Source: Methylococcaceae bacterium UBA1147 (GTDB lineage Bacteria; Pseudomonadota; Gammaproteobacteria; Methylococcales; UBA1147). From it: 17,651 bases of DNA. Location of the stretch: the NCBI GenBank assembly GCA_002311315.1, contig DBZZ01000021.1:49445-67095 (forward strand). The letters are read 5' to 3'. The notes beneath the pieces were generated by a model. It saw only the letters and a program-made list of their open reading frames with translations, ran no database searches and was not told the DNA's origin. Of the stretch, positions 1 through 8,637 are shown piece after piece; positions within the stretch are counted from its first letter, which is position 1; every line of letters starts with the position of its first letter. Position numbers and translations under genes: made by a program.

Positions 1-642
1 CTTCTGGTGCGCCGCCCTGTTTTGAGGCAAGGATGCCAGCACCAAATACCGAGCCCGGGCTTCACATCCGCCCGTACGACCGATTCAATCAATTTTTTTA
101 TATTTGGCACAGTCATTGCTATATCTAAAGGTAAAACATTGGCCAAGGAAAGAACAACCATCGTGCATTAGCAGACCCCGTTTGCCGGATCTGCAGGCGA
201 CTCAAGAGGCCGGTAACAGAAACCCCTCTGATGAAACGAAAAGGAGGCTGGGAGGCAAACCAAATCACACGCTGTAACCCGAGGCCATCCGGGAAACGAA
301 GCAGTGACACGCCGGTTAGCCGACAAACAAGAAAGTCCTCAATACGGCGCGGCACATACTTTAACTTTTTGGCAAAAAACGCTAGAACCCGAACAGGTCT
401 GGCAGACAAGGACGCAACCGATTGGGAATACGCCACCGGCGACTACTTGTCCGGGCGGTTATTCAATAGAGATCGGGATGGACAGAGAAGGTGATGCTTC
501 CCTTTCTACCCGGGGCAGCATGGTGGCTCCGGTACTTTAATGAACTCGATCGGCGTCTTGTCTTTGCTACGACAAAGTTGGTTGGAAGTTCGAATGGTTA
601 AGTAAGGCTTTTATTTCATTTATAACTCTTTAGTGGATCACT
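1..642. other. Gene-free stretch upstream of narG
   Basis: I see no recognisable gene here. The open frames (231-494 and 304-540 on the plus strand, 125-436 on the minus strand) overlap each other, resemble no family I know and lack convincing ribosome binding sites. A nitrate/nitrite transporter gene (narK) often sits upstream of narG, but no transporter-like hydrophobic frame is visible. The stretch holds a 10-base palindrome at 52-61, a T-run near 93-99 and a short inverted repeat at 558-575. It must also contain the nar promoter, probably in the last 150 bases, but I find no FNR box of the form TTGAT-N4-ATCAA. Degraded former coding DNA is the simplest reading, which is inference. Confidence 0.6.
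558..575. promoter_or_regulatory. Inverted repeat upstream of narG
   Basis: TTGTC (558-562) and GACAA (571-575) form a 5-base inverted repeat with an 8-base spacer, centred about 76 bases before the narG start. An alternative stem is CTTTG (562-566) with CAAAG (573-577). The position suits an activator or repressor site of the nar operon, but the sequence is not a canonical FNR, NarL or CRP site. Five-base arms can arise by chance. Confidence 0.25.
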
Positions 643-3600
643 ATGAGTCACTTTTTAGATCGCTTACAATTTTTTAAAAAGAAACAAGAAACCTTTGCCG
701 ATAATCATGGTGAAGTTTCCAATGAAGATCGGTCATGGGAAAATTCATACCGACAGCGTTGGCAGCATGACAAGGTTGTCCGCTCAACCCATGGGGTGAA
801 TTGTACGGGTTCTTGCAGTTGGAAGATTTATGTTAAGAACGGTCTAGTGACATGGGAAACCCAACAGACTGATTACCCAGAAACACGTCCAGACCTTCCA
901 AATCATGAACCGCGCGGGTGTCCTCGAGGAGCTAGTTATTCCTGGTATTTGTACAGTGCCAATCGCTTGAGATACCCCCTGATCCGTAAACGGCTATTGA
1001 AATTATGGCGCATAGCCCGGGCGGATATGGAACCTGTTGAAGCTTGGCAATCGATTATCGATTCACCCGCAAAAACAGAGTCTTATAAATCCATACGAGG
1101 CATGGGCGGGTTTGTTCGTGCAACTTGGGATGAAATGAATGAAATTATTGCGGCGGCCAATGTGTTTACCGCAAAAGAGTATGGGCCGGACCGTATCGTT
1201 GGCTTTTCACCGATTCCAGCCATGTCAATGGTTTCTTATGCGGCCGGTACCCGTTATCTATCATTGATTGGTGGAACCTGTTTAAGTTTCTATGACTGGT
1301 ATTGCGATTTGCCGCCGAGTTCGCCACAAGTTTGGGGAGAGCAGACCGATGTGCCTGAATCAGCAGATTGGTATAACTCAAATTTTTTAATCCTCTGGGG
1401 TTCAAATGTTCCACAAACCCGAACGCCGGACGCCCATTTCTATAGTGAAGCACGTTATAAAGGCGTTAAAAGTGTCGTTATTACACCCGATTTCTCTGAG
1501 GCATCGAAATTTGCGGACATCTGGTTGGCACCAAAGCAAGGGACTGATGCAGCCTTAGCGATGGCATTCGGCCATGTGATTTTAAAAACGTTCCATATTG
1601 ACAATCCGAGCGAATATTTTCTTGATTACGTTCGCAAATATACGGATATGCCAATGTTGGTCTGTTTGGATGAGCATCAAGAAGGACATCTAAAAGCAGG
1701 TCGGTTTTTACGTGCGTCCGACCTTGATGGGACATTAGGCCAGGAGAACAACCCTGAATGGAAAACGCTGGCCTATAGCGGAGGGAACCTTGTTGCACCC
1801 AACGGTTCAATTGGTTTTCGTTGGGGAGAAAAAGGACGTTGGAATTTAGAAGAAAAAGAAGGCGGGAAAAACGACAAGACCGAATTAGTATTGAGTTTGA
1901 TCGAGGAAAGGGATGGCGTGGCTTCTGTCGCATTCCCTTATTTCGGATCGATAGAACACGAGCACTTTAACAATACTGATCATGCGAATGTCCTTTACCG
2001 TAATGTTCCCGTGCGCAAAATCAAAACGGCTGATGGCACCGAGCTGAGTGTTGCAACGGTCTACGACTTAACGATGGCGCATTACAGTATCGACCGTGGT
2101 TTAGGCGGCAACAATGTAGCCACTTCTTTTCAGGATGACGTCCCTTATACGCCTGGATGGCAACAGAAGATTACCGGTGTTAAACCACGGGATGTCATTA
2201 CCGTGGCTCACCAGTTTGCTGAAAATGCGCACAAGACCAAGGGTCGGTCAATGGTGATTGTCGGAGCCGGGTTGAATCACTGGTATCACCAGGATATGAA
2301 TTATCGCAGCCTGATCAATATGCTGATGATGTGCGGTTGTGTGGGTCAATCGGGCGGTGGCTGGGCTCACTATGTCGGCCAGGAAAAGCTCCGACCACAA
2401 ACCGGTTGGCTACCGCTGGCATTTGCATTGGATTGGCAACGTCCGCCACGACAGATGAATGGCACATCATTCTTCTATAACCATAGTGATCAGTGGCGTT
2501 ATGAAAAAATTGAATTGAATGAAATCTTATCGCCATTAGCCGATCAGGATAAATTTACCGGCAGCATTCTCGACTACAACGTTCGTGCTGAGCGGATGGG
2601 TTGGTTACCTTCTGCGCCGCAGTTGCAGACGAACCCCTTGGGGATTGTTGGTCAAGCGAAAAAAGCTGGCCAGGACCCGGTTGACTATACGGTTCAACAA
2701 TTACAGTCAGGTGCTTTGAAAATGGCCTGTGAAGACCCGGATAATCCACAGAACTTCCCCCGGAACATGTTCATCTGGCGCTCGAATCTGCTGGGTTCCA
2801 GCGGCAAGGGACATGAATATATGCTCAAACATTTGTTGGGCACTCGGCACGGTTTGTTGGGTAAGGACCTGGGTGAGGACGGTCGTAAAAAACCTGAAGA
2901 AGTAGTGTGGCATGAAAAAGAGAAAACCGGCAAGTTGGACTTGCTGGTGACATTGGATTTTCGTATGTCGACGACATGCCTGTATTCAGACATCGTCTTG
3001 CCAACAGCCACCTGGTATGAAAAAGACGACATGAACACCTCCGACATGCATCCCTTTATCCACCCATTATCGGCGGCTGTCGACCCGGCTTGGGAAGCCC
3101 GTAGTGACTGGGATATTTATAAAGGCATTGCAAAGAAATTCTCCGAAGTTTGTGTCGGTCACCTCGGAGTGGAAAAAGATGTCGTCACTGTACCAACCTT
3201 GCACGATACGCCGGGTGAACTCGGCCAGCCCCTGGGGGTAACGGAATGGTACAAGGGAGAGTGTGACCCTATACCCGGCAAGACGATGCCTAACATTACC
3301 GTGGTTGAGCGTGATTACCCGAATACTTATAAGCGATTTACGGCTCTGGGTCCGCTCATGGCTAAGTTGGGTAACGGAGGGAAGGGTATTCATTGGAATA
3401 CAGAGAGTGAAGTCGAATTACTGGGCAGGCTAAACCATAAAATACTGGATGAAGGGGTCACAAAAGGGATGCCGGCGATTGAATCAGCGATCAATGCCTG
3501 TGAAGTCATTTTGACCTTGGCGCCAGAAACCAATGGTCAGGTTGCGGTTAAAGCCTGGGCGGCCTTGGGTGAGAAAACAGGACTTGACCATACCCACCTA

Positions 3601-4398
3601 GCAAAACCGAAAGAAGACGAGAAAATTCGTTTCCGTGATATCCAAACACAGCCACGTAAGATCATTTCTTCTCCCATCTGGAGCGGATTAGAAGATGAAC
3701 ATGTCAGTTACAACGCCGGTTACACCAACGTTCACGAATTGATTCCCTGGCGCACGCTTACCGGACGTCAGCAATTTTATCAGGACCATGAATGGATGAT
3801 CTCCTTTGGTGAAGGTTTTTCAACCTACCGACCGCCCATTGATACTAAAACGGTTCGGCCACTGATCGATAAAAAACCCAACGGCAACCCGGAAATCGCC
3901 CTTAACTGGATTACGCCGCATCAAAAATGGGGCATACACAGCACCTATACAGATAACCTCCTGATGCTGACCTTGTCGCGCGGTGGACCAATCATCTGGA
4001 TGAGTGAGATTGATGCCAAGAAAGTTCGTCTTGAAGACAATGATTGGGTTGAAGTCTTTAATGTAAATGGTGCGTTGACCGCCCGTGTTGTTGTCAGCCA
4101 GCGGGTTAAAGAAGGCATGGCCATGATGTACCACGCGCAAGAAAGAACAGTGAATGTTCCGGGTGCAGAAACGACCGGTACACGCGGCGGAATCCATAAT
4201 TCAGTAACGCGGACGGTCATGAAACCGACCCACATGATCGGATCCTATGCCCAGCAATCGTATGGCTTCAATTATTACGGAACAGTGGGATCGAACCGGG
4301 ACGAATTTGTAATCGTTCGTAAAATGGATGTTGTCGATTGGTTGGACGATGAGCCAACCGAAGATACGGCCAATAATAATGTAAAGGTTGCCTCATGA
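643..4398 (+). CDS. narG: Respiratory nitrate reductase alpha subunit NarG
   Basis: NarG is the catalytic subunit of membrane-bound nitrate reductase. It reduces nitrate to nitrite at a molybdenum bis-MGD centre on the cytoplasmic face, with electrons from NarH. The 1251 residues match the usual length and the sequence can be followed along E. coli NarG from end to end. The FS0 [4Fe-4S] ligands are visible as His50, Cys54, Cys58 and Cys93, and the molybdenum-ligating aspartate is Asp222 in the motif YCDLP. The C-terminal molybdopterin dinucleotide-binding domain (HQKWGIHSTYSDN-like, GGIHNSVTR) is complete. The ATG at 643 gives the typical MSxFLDR N-terminus, though its ribosome binding site is weak. 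There is no twin-arginine export signal beyond the vestigial N-terminal segment normal for NarG. The stop overlaps narH (ATGA). Nothing indicates inactivation. Confidence 0.98.
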   Translation: MSHFLDRLQFFKKKQETFADNHGEVSNEDRSWENSYRQRWQHDKVVRSTHGVNCTGSCSWKIYVKNGLVTWETQQTDYPETRPDLPNHEPRGCPRGASYSWYLYSANRLRYPLIRKRLLKLWRIARADMEPVEAWQSIIDSPAKTESYKSIRGMGGFVRATWDEMNEIIAAANVFTAKEYGPDRIVGFSPIPAMSMVSYAAGTRYLSLIGGTCLSFYDWYCDLPPSSPQVWGEQTDVPESADWYNSNFLILWGSNVPQTRTPDAHFYSEARYKGVKSVVITPDFSEASKFADIWLAPKQGTDAALAMAFGHVILKTFHIDNPSEYFLDYVRKYTDMPMLVCLDEHQEGHLKAGRFLRASDLDGTLGQENNPEWKTLAYSGGNLVAPNGSIGFRWGEKGRWNLEEKEGGKNDKTELVLSLIEERDGVASVAFPYFGSIEHEHFNNTDHANVLYRNVPVRKIKTADGTELSVATVYDLTMAHYSIDRGLGGNNVATSFQDDVPYTPGWQQKITGVKPRDVITVAHQFAENAHKTKGRSMVIVGAGLNHWYHQDMNYRSLINMLMMCGCVGQSGGGWAHYVGQEKLRPQTGWLPLAFALDWQRPPRQMNGTSFFYNHSDQWRYEKIELNEILSPLADQDKFTGSILDYNVRAERMGWLPSAPQLQTNPLGIVGQAKKAGQDPVDYTVQQLQSGALKMACEDPDNPQNFPRNMFIWRSNLLGSSGKGHEYMLKHLLGTRHGLLGKDLGEDGRKKPEEVVWHEKEKTGKLDLLVTLDFRMSTTCLYSDIVLPTATWYEKDDMNTSDMHPFIHPLSAAVDPAWEARSDWDIYKGIAKKFSEVCVGHLGVEKDVVTVPTLHDTPGELGQPLGVTEWYKGECDPIPGKTMPNITVVERDYPNTYKRFTALGPLMAKLGNGGKGIHWNTESEVELLGRLNHKILDEGVTKGMPAIESAINACEVILTLAPETNGQVAVKAWAALGEKTGLDHTHLAKPKEDEKIRFRDIQTQPRKIISSPIWSGLEDEHVSYNAGYTNVHELIPWRTLTGRQQFYQDHEWMISFGEGFSTYRPPIDTKTVRPLIDKKPNGNPEIALNWITPHQKWGIHSTYTDNLLMLTLSRGGPIIWMSEIDAKKVRLEDNDWVEVFNVNGALTARVVVSQRVKEGMAMMYHAQERTVNVPGAETTGTRGGIHNSVTRTVMKPTHMIGSYAQQSYGFNYYGTVGSNRDEFVIVRKMDVVDWLDDEPTEDTANNNVKVAS

Positions 4399-5978
4399 AA
4401 ATTCGCGCACAGATAGGAAAAGTACTGAACCTGGACAAGTGTATTGGTTGTCATACTTGTTCGGTTACTTGTAAAAATGTATGGACCTCCCGAGAAGGCA
4501 TGGAGTATGCCTGGTTTAACAATGTGGAAACAAAACCGGGAATAGGCTATCCAAAGGAATGGGAAAACCAGAAGGTATGGAATGGTGGGTGGACTCTGAA
4601 AAAGGATGGTGACATCCAACCTAAGATCGGCGGTAAATGGCGAATTCTGGCGAATATCTTTGGTAATCCTGATTTACCTGAGATCGATGATTATTACGAA
4701 CCGTTCGATTTTGATTATCAGCATTTACATAATGCCCCGGAAGGGAAGCATCAGCCGACCGCACGGCCTCGCTCGTTAATCACTGGCAAGCGTATGCAGA
4801 AAATTGAATGGGGTCCGAACTGGGAAGATATTCTCGGGACCGAGTTTGAAAACCGCCGTAAAGACATTAACTTTGAGAATGTCCAAAAGGACATTTACGG
4901 CGAGTTTGAAAACACCTTCATGATGTATCTGCCTCGTTTGTGCGAACATTGTCTGAATCCTACTTGTGTGGCCAGCTGCCCTTCCGGTGCCATTTACAAA
5001 CGTGAAGAAGATGGCATCGTGCTGATCGACCAGGATAAATGTCGTGGCTGGCGAATGTGTATTTCCGCTTGTCCATACAAGAAAATATATTTCAACTGGA
5101 AATCAGGTAAATCGGAGAAATGTATTTTTTGTTATCCACGGATTGAAATGGGCGAGCCAACGGTGTGTTCGGAAACCTGTGTTGGCCGAATACGTTACCT
5201 GGGCGTCATGCTGTACGATGCAGACCGCATTAAGGAAGCGGCGAGTACCGAGTCCGAACTGGATTTGTACCAGGAACAATTGAATATATTTCTAGATCCT
5301 AATGATCCGGCAGTGATTGCGCAGGCACGCAAAGATGGTATACCGGATAACTGGCTGGAATCTGCAAAAGCGTCACCGGTTTACAAGATGGCAATGGATT
5401 GGAAGCTAGCTTTTCCTTTACACCCCGAGTATCGGACCTTACCAATGGTTTGGTACATACCGCCTTTAAGCCCAATACAGGCCGCTGCAGACAGTGGGAA
5501 AATAGGCGTTAACGGCATTATTCCTGATGTGGACTCCTTGCGTATCCCTGTTAAATACCTGGCTAATATGTTGACTGCAGGGGATGAGGCGCCGGTAACA
5601 TTGGCATTGAAACGTTTATTGGCAATGCGGGCATATAAACGCGGGCAACATGTTGACGGGATCAATAATCAAACGGTCTTGGACGCGGTTGACTTGTCCG
5701 CCAGGCAAGTTGAAGAAATGTATCGATATCTGGCCATTGCTAATTATGAAGATCGCTTTGTGATTCCGACGGGACACCGGAAAGAAGCGACGGAAGCATT
5801 CCAAGAACAGGGTGGCTGCGGCTTCAGTTTTGGTGACGGTTGCAGTAATGGTAGCAGTGAGCTCAATTTGTTTGGAAACAAAAAGACCAACTCGGTCTCG
5901 ATTAATGTTGGTTCCGTTAAAAAATATGAGCCCGGCGTTAGAATTCCGCCGGTAATCCCGAAAAGTCTGAGCAGTTAG
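4395..5978 (+). CDS. narH: Respiratory nitrate reductase beta subunit NarH
   Basis: NarH is the iron-sulfur electron-transfer subunit linking the NarI haems to NarG. All four cluster-binding groups are present: Cys16, 19, 22, 26; Cys183, 186, 191, 195; Cys216, 222, 226, with Trp219 in the place of a cysteine as expected for the [3Fe-4S] cluster; and Cys243, 246, 258, 262. These positions lie within one residue of my recollection of E. coli NarH. At 527 residues it is slightly longer than the E. coli protein (about 512), mainly through a longer tail after the GCGFSFGDGC segment. The start ATG overlaps the narG stop by four bases, so translation is probably coupled. It is expected to be cytoplasmic, bound to NarG and NarI. 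Confidence 0.98.
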   Translation: MKIRAQIGKVLNLDKCIGCHTCSVTCKNVWTSREGMEYAWFNNVETKPGIGYPKEWENQKVWNGGWTLKKDGDIQPKIGGKWRILANIFGNPDLPEIDDYYEPFDFDYQHLHNAPEGKHQPTARPRSLITGKRMQKIEWGPNWEDILGTEFENRRKDINFENVQKDIYGEFENTFMMYLPRLCEHCLNPTCVASCPSGAIYKREEDGIVLIDQDKCRGWRMCISACPYKKIYFNWKSGKSEKCIFCYPRIEMGEPTVCSETCVGRIRYLGVMLYDADRIKEAASTESELDLYQEQLNIFLDPNDPAVIAQARKDGIPDNWLESAKASPVYKMAMDWKLAFPLHPEYRTLPMVWYIPPLSPIQAAADSGKIGVNGIIPDVDSLRIPVKYLANMLTAGDEAPVTLALKRLLAMRAYKRGQHVDGINNQTVLDAVDLSARQVEEMYRYLAIANYEDRFVIPTGHRKEATEAFQEQGGCGFSFGDGCSNGSSELNLFGNKKTNSVSINVGSVKKYEPGVRIPPVIPKSLSS

Positions 5979-5982
5979 GCTT

Positions 5983-6687
5983 ATGAATACATTAAAGGTA
6001 CTTTCCGCCTTGCTCAGCTACCCTGACCAATCATTGGTCGATGATCAAGACGACATGATCGCAATCCTCGATCAGGAAAATCTGTTAAGAAGACCACTGC
6101 GCGATCAGTTAGTGGGCTTGATGAATGATCTGTGCACCCGGGACCTGATGGATAGTCAGGCTGATTATGTGGAATTATTTGATCGAGGTAGGACACTCTC
6201 CTTGTTGTTATTTGAACATGTGCACGGTGAGTCACGCGACCGAGGTCAAGCGATGGTTGATCTGCTCAATGTCTATAACCAGAATGGCTATGACCTAACG
6301 GCGAATGAATTACCGGATCATATTCCTTTATTTCTGGAATATTTATCCCAGCGACCTGATTCAGAGATTACCCAATGGCTGACTGAAATAGACCATATAT
6401 TGGCCTTATTGGGAGAGCGGCTAGCACAGCGTGAACACCCGTATCAATTTATCTTTCAAAGCCTTTTGAGTTTGTTGGAAACGAATGTAGACATGGATCA
6501 GATACGCAATTCCGTGGCTGCAGAGGTGCCTGACAACACACCCGAAGCATTGGATAAGGTCTGGGAAGAAGAAGCCGTTCGTTTTGGCGGCGATGATCCT
6601 ACAGGTGCCTGTGCTTCTGCTGCGACGACAAGAAAAACACAACAGGTATCCGTAGATTCGATTAAACGAAACAACGTGTCGCACTGA
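5983..6687 (+). CDS. narJ: Nitrate reductase assembly chaperone NarJ
   Basis: NarJ is a system-specific chaperone that binds apo-NarG in the cytoplasm, keeps it from premature membrane docking and promotes insertion of the molybdenum cofactor. It is not part of the final enzyme. The 234-residue, mostly helical protein carries the family signatures around residues 66-93 (FDRGRTLSLLLFEHVHGESRDRG) and 110-121 (LPDHIPLFLEYL). It starts four bases after the narH stop with little sign of a strong ribosome binding site, so translational coupling is likely. The C-terminus after about residue 190 is poorly conserved, as is usual in the family. Confidence 0.96.
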   Translation: MNTLKVLSALLSYPDQSLVDDQDDMIAILDQENLLRRPLRDQLVGLMNDLCTRDLMDSQADYVELFDRGRTLSLLLFEHVHGESRDRGQAMVDLLNVYNQNGYDLTANELPDHIPLFLEYLSQRPDSEITQWLTEIDHILALLGERLAQREHPYQFIFQSLLSLLETNVDMDQIRNSVAAEVPDNTPEALDKVWEEEAVRFGGDDPTGACASAATTRKTQQVSVDSIKRNNVSH

Positions 6688-6735
6688 TCATGCTTGATAA
6701 AGGCAGGTTATGCAGGCCAGGAGAGGATAAGTTTT

Positions 6736-6739
6736 GGAG
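6736..6739 (+). promoter_or_regulatory. Ribosome binding site deciding the narI start
   Basis: GGAG lies eight bases before the ATG at 6748. The same frame is open upstream to a TTG at 6694, but that start has no ribosome binding site and would add 18 residues with no counterpart in NarI proteins. The ATG at 6748 is therefore preferred. Confidence 0.75.
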
Positions 6740-6747
6740 ATTTATTT

Positions 6748-7428
6748 ATGAATTACATCCATGATTTGCTATTTGGCGTATACCCTTATATAGCAGGGGC
6801 TGTTTTCTTGTTGGGTAGTTGGGTTCGATTTGACAAGGACCAGTACTCATGGAAAGCGGGTTCGAGCCAGATGTTGAGTAATCGGGGTTTCCGCAGGGCC
6901 AATACGCAGTTTCATGTCGGAATCTTGTTGCTTTTTTTTGGCCATTTGTTTGGGTTGTTAACGCCGCCATCGGTTTATCATGCATTGGGGTTAACCGCTG
7001 AAATCAAGCAACTGGTGGCCATGGGATTCGGCGGTGCATTCGGCATTCTTTGTTTTTTAGGGATGACGTCACTGGTAAAGCGGCGACTGACCGATCCGCG
7101 GGTCCGGGCAACCAGCAACACCAGTGATATCTTCATCTTATTGCTTATTTATGTGCAATTGATTTTAGGGCTGTTGTCCATCTATGTTTCAAGTTCCCAT
7201 ATGGATGGTCAACAAATGCTGTTGCTTGCAGAATGGGCGCAACAAATTGTCACCTTTCATGCGGGTGCTGCAGATGCTTTGTTGACTGTCAATTGGCTCT
7301 ACAAACTACATATCTTTGTTGGATTGACCATGTTTCTCACCTTTCCCTTTACTCGATTGGTCCATATCTGGAGTGCGCCGATTTGGTATTTCGGCAGGAA
7401 TTTTCAAATTGTTAGAAGGAAAATATGA
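6748..7428 (+). CDS. narI: Respiratory nitrate reductase gamma subunit NarI
   Basis: NarI is the membrane anchor with two b haems. It oxidises quinol at the periplasmic side and passes electrons to NarH. From the ATG at 6748 it has 226 residues, against 225 recalled for E. coli. Five hydrophobic segments are readable. The four haem-ligand histidines stand at His56, His66, His188 and His206, in the contexts FHVG, GHLFG, KLHI and LVHIW. The MDGQQM and WAQQIVTFHAG segments before the fourth helix are also typical. About 60 untranslated bases separate it from narJ, the largest gap in the operon. Its stop overlaps the following parvulin gene (ATGA). Confidence 0.97.
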   Translation: MNYIHDLLFGVYPYIAGAVFLLGSWVRFDKDQYSWKAGSSQMLSNRGFRRANTQFHVGILLLFFGHLFGLLTPPSVYHALGLTAEIKQLVAMGFGGAFGILCFLGMTSLVKRRLTDPRVRATSNTSDIFILLLIYVQLILGLLSIYVSSSHMDGQQMLLLAEWAQQIVTFHAGAADALLTVNWLYKLHIFVGLTMFLTFPFTRLVHIWSAPIWYFGRNFQIVRRKI

Positions 7429-8258
7429 GCCACTCAGAAAAGGTTCTTGATGTAAATATTGTTGTGCAAACAGAACCTGCAGCGGATATTACGGTTAATG
7501 GACGAACCATTACAGAACAGGCCATTGCTGCAGAGATGCAATATCACCCGGCCCCTTCTCGGGAAGAGGCTTATCAGTTAGCGGCGCGCGCACTGGTTGT
7601 ACGTCTGTTATTGCTGCACAAAGCGGACCAACTGGGGATAACAGCAGTAGACGCTGAGCCTACTGAGGTAGCTGTAGAATCGGCGATCAGCGAACTGATT
7701 GAACAGGAGGTTCAGGTGCCGGAACCCGATGATGTCAGCTGTCGTCATTATTTCGACAACAACCAGCATAAATTCAGAACACAGGATTTGATTGAAGCCA
7801 GTCATATCTTGTTACCTGCTGCGCCTGACGATCTTAAAGAACGTCGCCGCATGCGTGAATTGGCTGATGAGATTCTCACCAAACTGAACCAGGGTGCCTC
7901 ATTTAAAGACCAGGCCAGTCATTATTCGGTGTGTCCATCAAAGAAAGAAGGCGGACACCTGGGACAATTAAGCCGTGGTCAAACGGTTGAAGAGTTTGAG
8001 CGACAGGTTTTTGCTCTGGTTGAGACGGGCATCGCCAAAAAACCGATCGAATCGCGTTACGGATTCCATATCGTACGCATTGATCACCGGGTGGAAGGAC
8101 AACTGCTGGGATTTTCAGAAGCCAAGAGCCGTATTTCCAATTACTTACAAGAGCGAGTCAAACGTAAGGCAATTAGTCAATTCATCGAATTTATTGCAGG
8201 TGAGGCCGAAATCAAGGGATTTGATCTGAACGTTTCGGATTCTCCTTTACTCCAATAA
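7425..8258 (+). CDS. PpiC/parvulin-type peptidyl-prolyl isomerase of the nar operon
   Basis: This is a 277-residue protein with a parvulin (PF00639-type) domain at about residues 124-222. Visible family motifs are ASHILL (125-130), KKEGGHLGQLSRGQ (173-186) and RYGFHIVRID (211-220). The N-terminal 110 residues are helical and NifM/SurA-like. There is no signal peptide or membrane segment, so it should act in the cytoplasm, unlike SurA or PrsA. It overlaps narI by four bases and is the last gene of the operon. A PpiC-type gene in the same place is known from Pseudomonas aeruginosa (PA3871, after narI). By analogy with NifM and nitrogenase iron protein, it may help fold or mature a NarGHI subunit. 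The biochemical activity is well supported; the client is inference. Confidence 0.9.
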   Translation: MSHSEKVLDVNIVVQTEPAADITVNGRTITEQAIAAEMQYHPAPSREEAYQLAARALVVRLLLLHKADQLGITAVDAEPTEVAVESAISELIEQEVQVPEPDDVSCRHYFDNNQHKFRTQDLIEASHILLPAAPDDLKERRRMRELADEILTKLNQGASFKDQASHYSVCPSKKEGGHLGQLSRGQTVEEFERQVFALVETGIAKKPIESRYGFHIVRIDHRVEGQLLGFSEAKSRISNYLQERVKRKAISQFIEFIAGEAEIKGFDLNVSDSPLLQ

Positions 8259-8324
8259 AAGGCGCTTTTCTTAATTCCTCAATTTTCGTATCATCTAGGT
8301 CACTATGATTTGTAAAAAATAGCC

Positions 8325-8605
8325 ATGATCCGCGACATTGTTGGTCCCTTCTTTGAACTTCAGGATTAACGCTCGGACCGACTCGGCAACCCTCTCGTTG
8401 AACTGGAAGCACCATCGATTCTGGAGGTTCTCGCCCAATGCTGGATCAGGTCCAGCAAAAAGCACGCAACGGCCAGGAAGGTGCTGCGGCCAGAGACGTG
8501 GTCATGATGTTCAAAGACCTGGTGATTCAAAACCTGTACGGCCTGGCTGATGAACCACTGGACTACCCGATCGAAGACCGTCGCAGTTTTCGGCGTCAGC
8601 CAAAC
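8325..8605 (+). pseudogene. IS5-family transposase remnant, frame-broken
   Basis: The N-terminal part of an IS5-family transposase can be read only by changing frame. The frame at 8325 gives VGPFFELQD, a stop at 8367, then DRLGNPLVELEAP up to about 8412. A second frame continues with RPMLDQVQQKARNGQ, then DVVMMFKDLVIQNLYGLADE and IEDRRSFRR to about 8600. In intact relatives these segments are contiguous, roughly as FFxLxxRLxxLGDPLVELE followed by a VMxKxLVLQxLYNLSDExxExQIxDRxSFxRFLGL-like region. Here the last motif breaks off after RRSFRR. The DDE catalytic core that should follow is missing, so the element is dead. It sits between the nar operon and the ferredoxin gene. No terminal inverted repeats could be assigned. 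Confidence 0.75.
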
Positions 8606-8637
8606 CTCGAAAAAAGCTACTTAATAGAAGTTGCCTT

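Noticed and set aside
52..61. Perfect palindrome AGCCCGGGCT as a terminator
   Set aside because: No loop and no T-run directly after it. The nearest T-run is more than 30 bases away.
228..242. CTGATGA followed by CGAAAA, resembling the conserved core of a hammerhead ribozyme
   Set aside because: Only two bases separate the two core segments, so there is no stem II. No flanking strands were found that could form stems I and III with a cleavage triplet. Chance match.
231..540. Overlapping open frames upstream of narG as possible small genes
   Set aside because: They overlap in different frames, have no convincing ribosome binding sites and resemble no known protein. A minus-strand frame over the same bases is equally open.
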